This document shows, in pieces, positions 37,378 to 46,541 of a DNA stretch of 64,000 nucleotides (positions are counted from its first letter, which is position 1; each line of letters begins with the position of its first letter). A model generated the notes under the pieces. That model did not search any database and was not told the DNA's origin. It saw only the letters and a list, made by a program, of their open reading frames with translations. Source of the stretch: Paucimonas lemoignei (GTDB lineage: Bacteria; Pseudomonadota; Gammaproteobacteria; Pseudomonadales; Pseudomonadaceae). The position numbers and the translations under genes were made by a program. The DNA is taken from contig LS483371.1 in NCBI GenBank assembly GCA_900475325.1, forward strand, positions 2,604,001 through 2,668,000, written 5' to 3'.

Positions 37378-38115
37378 ATGTCCAGCATCAACAACAAAGT
37401 CATCCTCATCACCGGCGCCAGCAGCGGCATTGGCGAAGCCGCGGCTCGGCTATTGGCCGAGAAGGGCGCGCAAGTGGTCCTGGGCGCGCGCCGCACCGAG
37501 CGGTTGGCCCAGCTGTGCGAGGAGATTCGTGTCGCAGGGGGCAGTGCGCAGTATCTGGCCGTGGATGTCACCCAACGAGCCGATATGCAGGCCTTTGTCG
37601 ATTTCGCCGTTCACCAGTATGGCCGAGTCGATGTCATCGTTAACAATGCCGGGGTCATGCCGCTGTCCAGGCTGGATGCATTGAAGGTCGACGAATGGGA
37701 CCAGATGATCGACGTCAACATTCGAGGCGTTCTGCATGGCATCGCAGCGGGTCTGCCGCTCATGCAGCAACAGAAATCCGGGCAGTTCATCAATATCGCG
37801 TCCATCGGTGCCTATGCCGTGAGCCCTACGGCTGCGGTGTATTGCGCCACCAAGTTTGCCGTGCGGGCGATTTCCGAAGGTTTGCGCCAGGAAGTCGGTG
37901 GCGATATCCGTGTGACCGTTATTTCGCCCGGCGTCACCGAGTCGGATTTGGCAGAAAGCATTTCAGATGAAGACAGCCGGGCGCTGATGCGTGATTTTCG
38001 CAGCATTGCGATTCCGGCCATGGCCATCGCCCGGGCAATTGCTTACGCCGTTGAGCAGCCTGCGGATGTGGACGTCAGCGAATTGATCGTGCGGCCTACC
38101 GCCAGCCCTTATTGA
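37378..38115 (+). CDS. Short-chain dehydrogenase/reductase
   Basis: A 245-residue classical SDR. The cofactor motif TGASSGIG (residues 12-19), the structural NNAG (89-92) and the catalytic Y155-x3-K159 (AVYCATKFAV) are intact. The ARRTERL segment after the second strand favours NADP(H). ATG 37378 starts the first strand; the frame is open upstream without similarity. The REP-like remnant at 37180-37250 lies upstream. Substrate unknown. Confidence 0.9.
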   Translation: MSSINNKVILITGASSGIGEAAARLLAEKGAQVVLGARRTERLAQLCEEIRVAGGSAQYLAVDVTQRADMQAFVDFAVHQYGRVDVIVNNAGVMPLSRLDALKVDEWDQMIDVNIRGVLHGIAAGLPLMQQQKSGQFINIASIGAYAVSPTAAVYCATKFAVRAISEGLRQEVGGDIRVTVISPGVTESDLAESISDEDSRALMRDFRSIAIPAMAIARAIAYAVEQPADVDVSELIVRPTASPY

Positions 38116-38218
38116 TCAGCTGCCTGGAAAAGGGCTGGCGAGTCTCCAACGCCTTGAATCAACGCTTGTATGGCAGACCGCTTTCTGCAGCCTTCGGCAG
38201 CTCCTTTTATGTTTGTAG

Positions 38219-39030
38219 CTTCGGCGAATCAAAGCGCTGCGCCTGGGATCGAGTAGCAACAACAGCATCCGGGTGCTGCTGAGTCAGGTTCCGTCCTGAC
38301 GGCCGGGTCACTTTTGGTGCCAAAAGTAACCAAAACCTCTGCGCTGGCGTACGGCCCCCGCTTCGCGGCGGTCCCTTCGCTCCGGCACCGTGGGGCGGGC
38401 ACGCGCCGACGGGCCATCCATGGCCCAACGGCGCTCGCTCGGCATCCATGCCGAGCGACCCACCCCACGGCACCTCCACTCAGCCTCCCGACGCGCATTT
38501 TGCGTCGTCTGGGAAATCGTGGCAGGAAAAGCAAAGGCAAAAGCAAATCTGCTTTGCAGATTTTTAGCATCAATTCCTTCCTGACCCACACGCTGCTTTT
38601 GATTCTGTGGGTCTGCGCAAAATTTATGAGCGACATAAATTGCGACTTGTGGCCGGCCGAGCGCAGGTATTGAGTAGTGGGCAACCCGGCATGGATGCCG
38701 GGTTAGCCGCACCGGGCCATGGATGGCCCATTGCGGCGGCCCACGGAGCAATGCCGGAGCGAGGGAAGTCTGAGCCTTGGCGAAGACCCGGACAGAGGAG
38801 CGTGAGCCTTTTGCTTACTTTTGGGCTTTTCAAAAGTGAGGCGCCGTAAGGGCGCAAAGGTGAATCAGCGTCGCCGCCGCTGCTGGATATGCATGGTTTT
38901 TGTGCACCCCAAACAGAGCATTTACAGATCCTGCGCTGTGTCAGGCACACCTCGTTTTGTAGGGGCTGACCGAGGTTACGAGGGCTGCGAAAGCGGTTTG
39001 CCTGACACACCGCTGTTCGCAACCTTCGCC
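38219..39030. repeat. Repeat C: 812-bp structured repeat, inverted copy of repeat B
   Basis: It fills the 38116-39057 gap. It is nearly identical to repeat B read on the other strand, from CTTCGGCGAATCAAAGCGC to the CCGCTGTTCGCAACCTTCG end, but lacks the insertion sequence. It contains both three-way-junction modules (near 38380-38475 and 38680-38755). Matching stems are retained where bases differ from copy B. Reading frames in it are by-products. Confidence 0.85.
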
Positions 39031-39057
39031 ACACCTTCGACTACCGCATGCCGAGGA

Positions 39058-41343
39058 TTATTTCAGCACCAGCAGCCGATAAACCCCCGCTTCGCTTTCG
39101 ATCCCATGGGTGTCGTGGGTGAAGCCGGGGAACGACAAGTCGAAGTTCTCCAAGGCCTTCAGATACCCCAGCAATGGCCCATCGGCAGGCCCTGCGTTTT
39201 CCCCGGGCATCAGCAGCGGAATGCCTGGTGGATACGGCACGATGCCGGTGGCAACGATACGCCCCGCAGCCTGGTCAAGCGTCACCAGCTCGACCTGATT
39301 CTTGACCAGTTTTTCGTAGGCCTGCACCGGGCTGTATTCAGCCTGGGGCAGCATGCCGAAGGCCTGGGCCATGGTCGCGGTGGTGCGGTTTTGCTTCATG
39401 GCGATGAAGATGTCTTCGGCCAGATCCTTCAAACCCATGCCGGTATAGCGCTGCTGATTGGCCGCCAACAACTCGGGCAGGCACAGCTCCAGTTCCAGAT
39501 TGCTGTCGTAGTCGCGCTTGAAGTCGAGCAGGGCATTGACCAGCGTGCCCCATTTGCCTTTGGTGATACCAATGGAGAACAGAAACAGAATGGTGAAGTC
39601 GGTGGTTTTTTCGACCACGATGCCCTGGCGGCTCAGGTAAGCGGTCAGCACGCAGGCCGGAATACCGAACTCCAGCAGTTCGCCATCGTCACCCATGCCG
39701 GGACTCAGGACCGAGACTTTGATGGGGTCGAGCATGCAGTAGCCGTCTTCGATGTCGCCGAAGCCGTGCCAGACCTCATTGGGGTGCAGGACCCAGCACT
39801 TGGGCTCGGTCTTGAGGACCGTCGGGTCCGCCTCATGGAACGGCACCCGGGCACTGCCCACCTTGACGGTCGGCGGCTGCCAGCAAGAGAAGAACCAGTC
39901 ATCGCCCTTGCGTATTTCGCTGTTCATGCGCGAGATCACCTGGCGAAAGGCGATGGCTTCTTCGATGGACTCACCGGTGAGGATCTCACCGCTGGGCGCT
40001 TCCATCATCGCCGAGCTGACATCGCACGACGCCATGATCGCGTAATTGGGCGAGGTCGAGGCGTGCATCATGTAGGACTCGTTGAAGCGCCCATGAGGGA
40101 TGGGGTTGCGGCCATTGCGCACGTGAATCATCGAGGCCTGAGAGAGCGCCGCCAGCAGTTTATGGGTGGATTGGGTAGCGAACACCGTGGGCTTGCTGGC
40201 GTCGTGATCGGCAGGGTTGCCGTGCATGGCGAATCGGTCGCGGTACAGCGGGTTGAAGCGGGCATACCCGTACCAGGCCTCATCGAAGTGCAGGCGGTCG
40301 ACACTTTGCCCCAGCAGCTCTTCGACGCGTGTCACGTTGTAGGTCAGGCCGTCATAGGTGGAGTTGGTAATGATGGCGTGGACCGGCGTCTGATCGATCC
40401 CCTCCCTGACCAGCGGGTTATTGGCGATGGCGGCTTTCACGCGCTCACGGCTGAGGGTTTGCGGGAGGATCGGGCCGATGATGCCGTAGCGGTTGCGGGT
40501 CGGCACCAGATAGGTCGGGATGGCGCCGGACAAGGTCATCGCGTGTTCGGCGGACTTGTGGCAATTGCGATCACACAGGGCGATCTGGTCGCGGGTCACG
40601 CTGGCCATCAGGATCACCCGGTTGGACATCGACGAGCCGTTGGTCACGTAGTAGGTCCGATGCGCGCCAAACACCTTCGCCGCGTAGCGCTCACCCTGGC
40701 CGATGGGGCCGCTGTGGTCAAGCAGGGAACCCAGTTCCCCCACCGAAATCGACAGGTCCGAACGCAGCAGGTTTTCCCCGAAAAACTCATAGAACGCCCG
40801 GCCCGCAGTGCTTTTCAGAAAGGCCGTACCGCCTGCATGGCCCGGCGTGTGCCAGGAGTATTCGTAGCTGCGGGCAAACTTGAGCAGCGCGCCGAACATC
40901 GGCGGCAGCACCGCCTGACGGTAGCGTTCGATGGCGGACAATATCCGGCCGCTGAGAAAACGGCTGGTGTCTTCGGGCAGCCAGATGAAGTCATCGGCGT
41001 GCTGCATGACCACCAAAGGAATGGTCGACGCGGTGCTGCGGTCGCTGATCAGGAAGACCGGCACCCGGGTGTTGCGCTCACGCAGCTTCGCCAGCAGCTG
41101 GATGCATTCTTCATGACCCTCGCTGCGGTCCATTTCCCAGCTCAGCAGCACGCATTGCACGGCCGGGTCTGAATGCAGAATCGAATTGGCGTCAGCCAGG
41201 CTTTCGGAGACCAGCACGCTGATGGCACGTTCTTCGACGTCGGCCAGCAGTTGGTTCAGCGCGCGGCCGAACACGGTACGTTTGTCGGGTGCGGTACTGA
41301 CCAACAGCGCCAGCATGCCGAGCAGATGGCGATTTTCGCTCAT
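39058..41343 (-). CDS. Orn/Lys/Arg decarboxylase, fold type I PLP enzyme with N-terminal wing domain
   Basis: A 761-residue inducible-type basic amino acid decarboxylase. An N-terminal receiver-like wing (about 1-140) precedes the PLP core. The Schiff-base lysine is K395 in ATQSTHKLLAALSQAS, and the pyridine-binding aspartate is D354 in LHFDEAWYGYARF. The C-terminal domain is complete. Pattern similarity is closest to arginine (AdiA) and lysine (LdcA) decarboxylases, but the coupled antiporter resembles PotE, which exchanges ornithine and putrescine. The substrate is therefore left open. The gene overlaps the antiporter stop by four bases. Confidence 0.9.
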   Translation of the reverse strand: MSENRHLLGMLALLVSTAPDKRTVFGRALNQLLADVEERAISVLVSESLADANSILHSDPAVQCVLLSWEMDRSEGHEECIQLLAKLRERNTRVPVFLISDRSTASTIPLVVMQHADDFIWLPEDTSRFLSGRILSAIERYRQAVLPPMFGALLKFARSYEYSWHTPGHAGGTAFLKSTAGRAFYEFFGENLLRSDLSISVGELGSLLDHSGPIGQGERYAAKVFGAHRTYYVTNGSSMSNRVILMASVTRDQIALCDRNCHKSAEHAMTLSGAIPTYLVPTRNRYGIIGPILPQTLSRERVKAAIANNPLVREGIDQTPVHAIITNSTYDGLTYNVTRVEELLGQSVDRLHFDEAWYGYARFNPLYRDRFAMHGNPADHDASKPTVFATQSTHKLLAALSQASMIHVRNGRNPIPHGRFNESYMMHASTSPNYAIMASCDVSSAMMEAPSGEILTGESIEEAIAFRQVISRMNSEIRKGDDWFFSCWQPPTVKVGSARVPFHEADPTVLKTEPKCWVLHPNEVWHGFGDIEDGYCMLDPIKVSVLSPGMGDDGELLEFGIPACVLTAYLSRQGIVVEKTTDFTILFLFSIGITKGKWGTLVNALLDFKRDYDSNLELELCLPELLAANQQRYTGMGLKDLAEDIFIAMKQNRTTATMAQAFGMLPQAEYSPVQAYEKLVKNQVELVTLDQAAGRIVATGIVPYPPGIPLLMPGENAGPADGPLLGYLKALENFDLSFPGFTHDTHGIESEAGVYRLLVLK

Positions 41344-42749
41344 GATCTAGCCTCCAGAGTGGTGGAATTCAGGCTGTTCACCGGCACGGGTTCGGCGGTG
41401 AGGTGCTGGGCGCTGACGGTTTGGACCGGCACGCTGTTGTTGATCGCCTCAAGGCGGATCAATCGATTGTTGACGAAGCCGAACAGGGTGTAGCCGAAGA
41501 TGGTTGCCACGCCGCCGAGCATCAGGGCCTGTGCCCCGGAGCTATAGAGCGCCAGGTAGCTGTAGGCCGCAGCGATGGTGGCGATGATGTTGGTTACCAG
41601 TGCCTTGCCCGCCGGAACGTTGGAGACCTTTTGCATCGTCAGCAACGCGGCCATGGAAAGGATGTAAGGCACCAGATTGGTCACTACCGCCAGATTGACC
41701 AGCACGTCGAACTGCTTGCTCAGGTCCGGACTGATGGTCAAAAAGCCCAGGGCGGTCTGCGCTGCCAACAGCACCAGCATGCCAATGATGGGTGTGCCCG
41801 CTTTGTTGGACTTGGAGAAAATCGGCAAGAAGTAACCGGTGTCTGCCGAACTCTTGAACACTTGCGCGATGGTGAACTGCCAGCCGAGCAAGGAGCCGAT
41901 GCAGGCCATCACCATCAAGCCCATGACGACGTCACCGATCATCGGGTTGAACATCTTGGCGAACACCAGCCCGAAGGGGGCAGTGGAAGAGGCCAGTTCG
42001 GGGTTGTCGACGATCCCGGCGATCACGTTGGTGGACACGATGTAAATCACCGCAGCCCCGAGCGTCCCGCCGAGCACCGCAATGGGCACGTTTTTTTCCG
42101 GGTTTTCCACGGCATCGGTATTGGCGCATGCCGATTCGAGCCCCAGAAACGCCCACAGGGTGATCGCCACCGAGGCGCCTGCAGCTTCGAACCAGCCTTT
42201 GTCATGCGGGTTCCAGCCTGCTGCATAAATGCTGCTGTCGAACCAGAACCAGCCGATGGTCGATACCAGCACGACCGGTGCGATGACGCCCCAAACGGTT
42301 ACCGCGCCAATCCTGCCGGTAATGCGCGCACCGCCGAAGTTGGCAAAGGTGGTGATCCACAGGAGCGCTATAGTTGCCAATCCAACTTGCATAGAATCAA
42401 GTTGTACATCGAACAGCACCTGAATATAACCAACCGCTGTAATACTGATCGCCACATTGGCAATAAGTAGCGAAAGGCCATAAGTGTAGTTGGTCAGGTA
42501 ATTACCGGCTTTGCCAAAGGTATATTCGGCATAACCACCCATGCCGCCGGTCTTTCGGCTCAACATGCCGCAACGGGCAAAGGCGTAGGCCAGTGCCAGC
42601 GAGCCTGTGGCGGTGACTATCCAGGAGAGAATTGATATAGCGCCGACTTCGGCTAATTTTGACGGCAGTAGCACAATACCGGAGCCCAACATATTGACCG
42701 CGGTCAACATAGTTAACTGGCCAACGCTCATCTTCTTAGCGGCTGACAT
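41340..42749 (-). CDS. potE: APC-family amino acid/polyamine antiporter (PotE-like)
   Basis: A 469-residue inner-membrane antiporter with about 12 membrane segments. The N-terminal region (VNMLGSGIVLLPSKLAEVG, RCGMLSRKTGGMGGYAEY, YTYGLSLLIANVAIS) closely follows the pattern of E. coli PotE, the putrescine/ornithine exchanger. It is the first gene of a two-gene operon with the decarboxylase. The pair should import an amino acid, decarboxylate it using a proton, and export the amine, giving acid resistance or polyamine production. Gene symbol is by pattern recall, not alignment. Confidence 0.82.
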   Translation of the reverse strand: MSAAKKMSVGQLTMLTAVNMLGSGIVLLPSKLAEVGAISILSWIVTATGSLALAYAFARCGMLSRKTGGMGGYAEYTFGKAGNYLTNYTYGLSLLIANVAISITAVGYIQVLFDVQLDSMQVGLATIALLWITTFANFGGARITGRIGAVTVWGVIAPVVLVSTIGWFWFDSSIYAAGWNPHDKGWFEAAGASVAITLWAFLGLESACANTDAVENPEKNVPIAVLGGTLGAAVIYIVSTNVIAGIVDNPELASSTAPFGLVFAKMFNPMIGDVVMGLMVMACIGSLLGWQFTIAQVFKSSADTGYFLPIFSKSNKAGTPIIGMLVLLAAQTALGFLTISPDLSKQFDVLVNLAVVTNLVPYILSMAALLTMQKVSNVPAGKALVTNIIATIAAAYSYLALYSSGAQALMLGGVATIFGYTLFGFVNNRLIRLEAINNSVPVQTVSAQHLTAEPVPVNSLNSTTLEARS

Positions 42750-42834
42750 TCCGTTGCCTCTTACAAGTTGCGAAGGGAGCGTTAGCTATAGCAGAAGATT
42801 AAGAGGACGCCAGTGAAATAGAACGAAACGTTGA

Positions 42835-43164
42835 TCAGCGTCGTGCTAATTCATGTTTTATGCACTGCTCGTAGTAGGTTTGTTTGATGGCGGCGGGTTT
42901 CAGCCGCGAAGTGCTCTTATACGTTTGCTCGGTAATGCCCATGGCGGTCATGCGCATCCACGGCTGAGGAAACTTGCGGTTCTGCAATTTGTTGCGCGCG
43001 CCGTACAAGGTGACACCCGACAGCTTGGCTTCCTGAGCGCCTGCCGCAATCCCGGACCCCCAGGTGCAAATCGAGCGCCCGTTTTTGCTGACATCCTTCG
43101 CGTGCGCGCCTAGAGAAAGGCCTGCCAGCGCGAGCGTCGCGACGGCCAGAACAAGAATCCGCAT
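42835..43164 (-). CDS. Small secreted protein of unknown function
   Basis: A 109-residue protein with a signal peptide (MRILVLAVATLALAGLSLGAHA). The mature part has two cysteines (SICTWGSG and YEQCIKH), which could form a disulfide, and ends in a basic ELARR. ATG 43164 has AGGTGG upstream; a GTG four codons earlier is possible. No family was recognised. It stands alone between potE and the DUF1206 gene. Confidence 0.7.
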   Translation of the reverse strand: MRILVLAVATLALAGLSLGAHAKDVSKNGRSICTWGSGIAAGAQEAKLSGVTLYGARNKLQNRKFPQPWMRMTAMGITEQTYKSTSRLKPAAIKQTYYEQCIKHELARR

Positions 43165-43261
43165 AAACACCGCCACCTAACCTTCTGAAAAGAAAGCGAG
43201 TTTGCCAAGCACGTTGAAGGCGAGGGGCCAGCTCTTGCAGTTATTTCACGGTATGACGTCT

Positions 43262-44104
43262 TTAGCGCGTGCCGCTGCTGAAATGACGCGTCACCGCGTG
43301 GGGTGCGTTAGGCACATCCATGTTGATCCGACGCCACGCCGCTTCGGCAAAGCTGTACGCAGAGAACGCGATCAAGCCCAAGGCGACGATCATTAACACC
43401 ACACCGCCAGCGGGCAGAGACTGCAGGCCATTGAGTGCATCCTTGAGGCCCGGCGGGTGCATGGCCTGATAGCGCGAGCCACTGACTGCCAGCAACACGG
43501 CGATTTCAATAAAGGCCACGCCACGGGCAATCAGACCGAAGCGCGAAACAGGGGTCACGTAGCGCATCACCTCTTCGTCCGCTTCAAAGTACTGCTCGAA
43601 CGTGGCTTTCCAGCCTTTGATGATGTGAGTGATACCCACGCCCAACGGCACTAGCGCCACCAGATAAACCAGAAGGTTGGAGTGATCCCAGGACAGGATC
43701 CACGTCAGCAGATCCTCGGTTTTGCCACCTGAGTCGCCAGAGCTGGCCATGGCACTGATCATCAGCCCCAGGGCAAAAAATGCCAAAGCACCGTAAGTCA
43801 CGCCGCCCACCAGTAAGCCGCCACGGATGACCAGGCCTTTGAATTCGGTGCCATGGTGATCCACATCGCGGGTGGCCTGCAGGATTCGCCAGGCGGCAAA
43901 GGCAAGCAGCCCGATGACCACCAGCCCGACCATGAAGTGGCCGAACGGCTGGCTCAATAACGCTTCAAGGCTGTCATGGCTGTCCGCTGGCTGGGATGAG
44001 CCCTGGGCCGCCAGCACCGCAAAAATACCAATGATCAGATAGACGACACCTCGAGCGGCATAGCCCCCTCGGGCAAGTAAAACAAGGCCACGTTGCGCGG
44101 ACAT
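43262..44104 (-). CDS. DUF1206 membrane protein
   Basis: A 280-residue polytopic protein with about six membrane segments arranged as three related two-helix units. Each unit begins with an arginine/glycine-rich entry: LARGGYAARGVVYLIIG, VIRGGLLVGGVTYGA and IARGVAFIEIA. This triplicate layout is that of DUF1206. ATG 44104 is used because the preceding in-frame sequence is not hydrophobic or conserved. Function of the family is unknown. Confidence 0.85.
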   Translation of the reverse strand: MSAQRGLVLLARGGYAARGVVYLIIGIFAVLAAQGSSQPADSHDSLEALLSQPFGHFMVGLVVIGLLAFAAWRILQATRDVDHHGTEFKGLVIRGGLLVGGVTYGALAFFALGLMISAMASSGDSGGKTEDLLTWILSWDHSNLLVYLVALVPLGVGITHIIKGWKATFEQYFEADEEVMRYVTPVSRFGLIARGVAFIEIAVLLAVSGSRYQAMHPPGLKDALNGLQSLPAGGVVLMIVALGLIAFSAYSFAEAAWRRINMDVPNAPHAVTRHFSSGTR

Positions 44105-44190
44105 AAAGACGATTCCTGAAAAGTGATACAGGAACAGACAGGCCGTGGCAGCAGGGGTTCGGTTCAATGGCCAACAGCGGGCCCGCAACG

Positions 44191-45384
44191 TTACAGGTCA
44201 CTCATCTCCACCACCTCAACCCGGTCCCGATGAATCTTGGCGCGATACAGGGCTTTGTCCACCGAACGCAGCAGACGCTCGAAGTCTTCCTGGTTTTCCA
44301 GTGCTTCGGTCTGGGCCAGACCGGCGCTGAAGCCCAGAGCGAAGGGTTGCCCCGACTGCGCGTGGAGCAGGTCGCGCAGGCGGGTCAGGAAATGCTGCGC
44401 CTCCGGAATGCGGGTATCTGGAAAGGCCAGCAGAAACTCCTCGCCACCCCAGCGGACAAACACGTCGGTCTTGCGCTTGAGACGCCTGACGCTGGCAGAA
44501 AAGGTCTGCAGCACCGCATCGCCAGTGGCGTGGCCGTACTGGTCGTTGATCAGTTTGAAGTGGTCCAGGTCAATCATCGCGATGGTCAGCGGGTAACGCC
44601 CGGACGTGGCCGCTCGGGGCACACTCAGCAGGCTGGTCATCGCGCCTCGGCGGTTCAGGGCGCCGGTCAGGGTATCGGTGATGCTCATTTGCAGCACTTG
44701 ATGGCGCAACTGCTCCTGTAGAATCAGGGCGAAACACAGGGTAAACAGGAACGAGACCATGAAGTCCATCGCCAGGGCGCTCAGGGAAAACATGTCCGGC
44801 TCATCGAACGCCAGGGGCGGCATGGGCTCGATCACCAGCGCGATGACGTTGTAGCCGTGGAAAGCCAGCAGCGCGACGTGACCGGCCAACAGCCCCCACG
44901 CACCGCGATAACGGGTGCGCAACGGGTAGGTCACCCACAGCTGAATGGCAATGGCGACGAATACCATCAACAGGAACCAGGCCACGATGTAGGACGTAAA
45001 CAGCAGCAGCGCAGCGCCCAACCCGTACATCAGCGGCGGCGTCAGGAGCAGAACGGCTTGCCGTCGAGGGCTGCCGGTACGATCGGACAATTGATACAAC
45101 GCCAGACTGTGGGCGCCCACGGCAAACAGCAACAGGGTGGTGTTGAGCAAAAACGCGCTGATCGGGTCGAGCACCCCCAGCCAGGCATAATCGCCTCCGG
45201 CAACCCCCGGCTGCAGCAGCGTGACGATGCGATAAGCCGCCAGAAACAGATCACCGGCCACCCACCAGTGCAGGGGGGTATGCCGTTGCCCAACGCCGAA
45301 CCACGACAGGCAAAGCATGAGCGTGGTCATCAGCCCGAACGGGATGATGATCAGCAACAAGGTGACAGGATCGTTCAGAAGCAT
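44191..45384 (-). CDS. Membrane-bound diguanylate cyclase (GGDEF domain)
   Basis: A 397-residue protein with about six or seven N-terminal membrane segments (residues 1-225) and a C-terminal GGDEF domain. The active-site motif is GGEEF (313-317), an active variant. The inhibitory site RxxD is present at R304-D307, five residues before it, so feedback control by c-di-GMP is expected. The membrane part likely senses a signal. No phosphodiesterase domain. Confidence 0.92.
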   Translation of the reverse strand: MLLNDPVTLLLIIIPFGLMTTLMLCLSWFGVGQRHTPLHWWVAGDLFLAAYRIVTLLQPGVAGGDYAWLGVLDPISAFLLNTTLLLFAVGAHSLALYQLSDRTGSPRRQAVLLLTPPLMYGLGAALLLFTSYIVAWFLLMVFVAIAIQLWVTYPLRTRYRGAWGLLAGHVALLAFHGYNVIALVIEPMPPLAFDEPDMFSLSALAMDFMVSFLFTLCFALILQEQLRHQVLQMSITDTLTGALNRRGAMTSLLSVPRAATSGRYPLTIAMIDLDHFKLINDQYGHATGDAVLQTFSASVRRLKRKTDVFVRWGGEEFLLAFPDTRIPEAQHFLTRLRDLLHAQSGQPFALGFSAGLAQTEALENQEDFERLLRSVDKALYRAKIHRDRVEVVEMSDL

Positions 45385-45535
45385 CGGGCTAAGGCTTTGG
45401 TCATGGGGCTAGGTTCAACCGGCTGATGGGGTAGGCGAGCAGCCCCAGGCCAGATCAAAAGTGGCACATGATCGCATATCCGGTAATGTCATGGAGCCAT
45501 CGCAGGGGCCTGACTGCCAGGTGGTAGCGCACGTA

Positions 45536-46408
45536 TCAGTCATGCTCTTGCAGCCCGTCCCAGAACTGCTCGGCAAAATCGCTCAGCGGCGTCTTGGGGC
45601 GGAACAGGCGAATCTGGGTCTGGATGTTTTCCAGTTCCGCACCGGCTTGAATCAGGCGCCCGGCGCTGATTTCCGTTTCGGCCAGGGAGTGGGGTAGCCA
45701 GGCGACACCCTTCGCCTGGCAGGCCATGGACAGCAACACGGCCGCCAAGTGTGAGCTGAACACCACGTCCAGATTGCCTTCGGCGAGATGATTCTGGCGG
45801 TGAGCCTGAATGATGCGCCCCAACCCGGACTCTGCGGTGTAGCTCAGCAACGGCAGGGGGCGGATAACGTCCAGGTCCGGGGAGTGGAGCGGGCGAAGCA
45901 CATCATGGCCTACCTGCTTACTGAAAAACTGACTGCTTTCGAAACGCGGCGGCACATCCGGATGCTGATGGCACAGCAGGAATTGCACTTCGCCGCTGAG
46001 CAGCATGTGTTCGCACACTGTCATGTTGTCCGAGTGCAGGCGGATCGCTTCAATTGGGGCGCCGCGTTCTACGCTGCGGATCCACGCCGGGAAAAACGTG
46101 AACGACAGTGAATGGGTCGCGGCGAAATGCAGGGTCCGCGTCGCCTTGCCCGCCACTTCCCGCACGTCCATGCGCATTTGATACAGCCGCCGGGTCAGCT
46201 CGCGGGCATTTTCCAGCATGCTGCGCCCGGCCTCGGTGAGCACCGCGCCTTGCGCCGTGCGCTCGAACAACTCCACGCCCACCCAGTTCTCCAGCGCCCG
46301 GATACGCCTGCTGAACGCCGGTTGAGTGACGTGACGCAGATCGGCGGCGCGGGAGAAGTTGGCGCTCTCGGCAAGCGCGTTGAAGTCTTCCAGCCAGACC
46401 AGTTCCAT
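45536..46408 (-). CDS. LysR-family transcriptional regulator
   Basis: A 290-residue regulator with an N-terminal helix-turn-helix (FNALAESANFSRAADLRHVTQPAFSRRIRALE split over two helices) and a C-terminal periplasmic-binding-like effector domain. It is divergent from the tartrate dehydratase gene across 133 bases. It is therefore the likely activator of tartrate uptake and breakdown. ATG 46408 starts at the normal MELVWLEDF. Confidence 0.9.
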   Translation of the reverse strand: MELVWLEDFNALAESANFSRAADLRHVTQPAFSRRIRALENWVGVELFERTAQGAVLTEAGRSMLENARELTRRLYQMRMDVREVAGKATRTLHFAATHSLSFTFFPAWIRSVERGAPIEAIRLHSDNMTVCEHMLLSGEVQFLLCHQHPDVPPRFESSQFFSKQVGHDVLRPLHSPDLDVIRPLPLLSYTAESGLGRIIQAHRQNHLAEGNLDVVFSSHLAAVLLSMACQAKGVAWLPHSLAETEISAGRLIQAGAELENIQTQIRLFRPKTPLSDFAEQFWDGLQEHD

Positions 46409-46541
46409 GGGCAATGCCTTGTTCGCATAGGGTGGCGCATTTTTAGCATTGGCCCGAATTTGGCGTCCAGTCTTAAAGTCCTGCTGCACCCACCCGGCAT
46501 CGAACTAGATGGCGGGACTAATAATCAGAGAGGACTTCTAC

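Noticed and set aside
30335..39030. Genomic island or composite transposon
   Set aside because: Only one IS copy is present, no integrase, tRNA or attachment site is visible, and the enclosed genes have Pseudomonas-like composition.
38821..41172. 783-codon open frame on the plus strand
   Set aside because: It lies opposite the decarboxylase gene, which has all PLP motifs; the start is inside repeat C.
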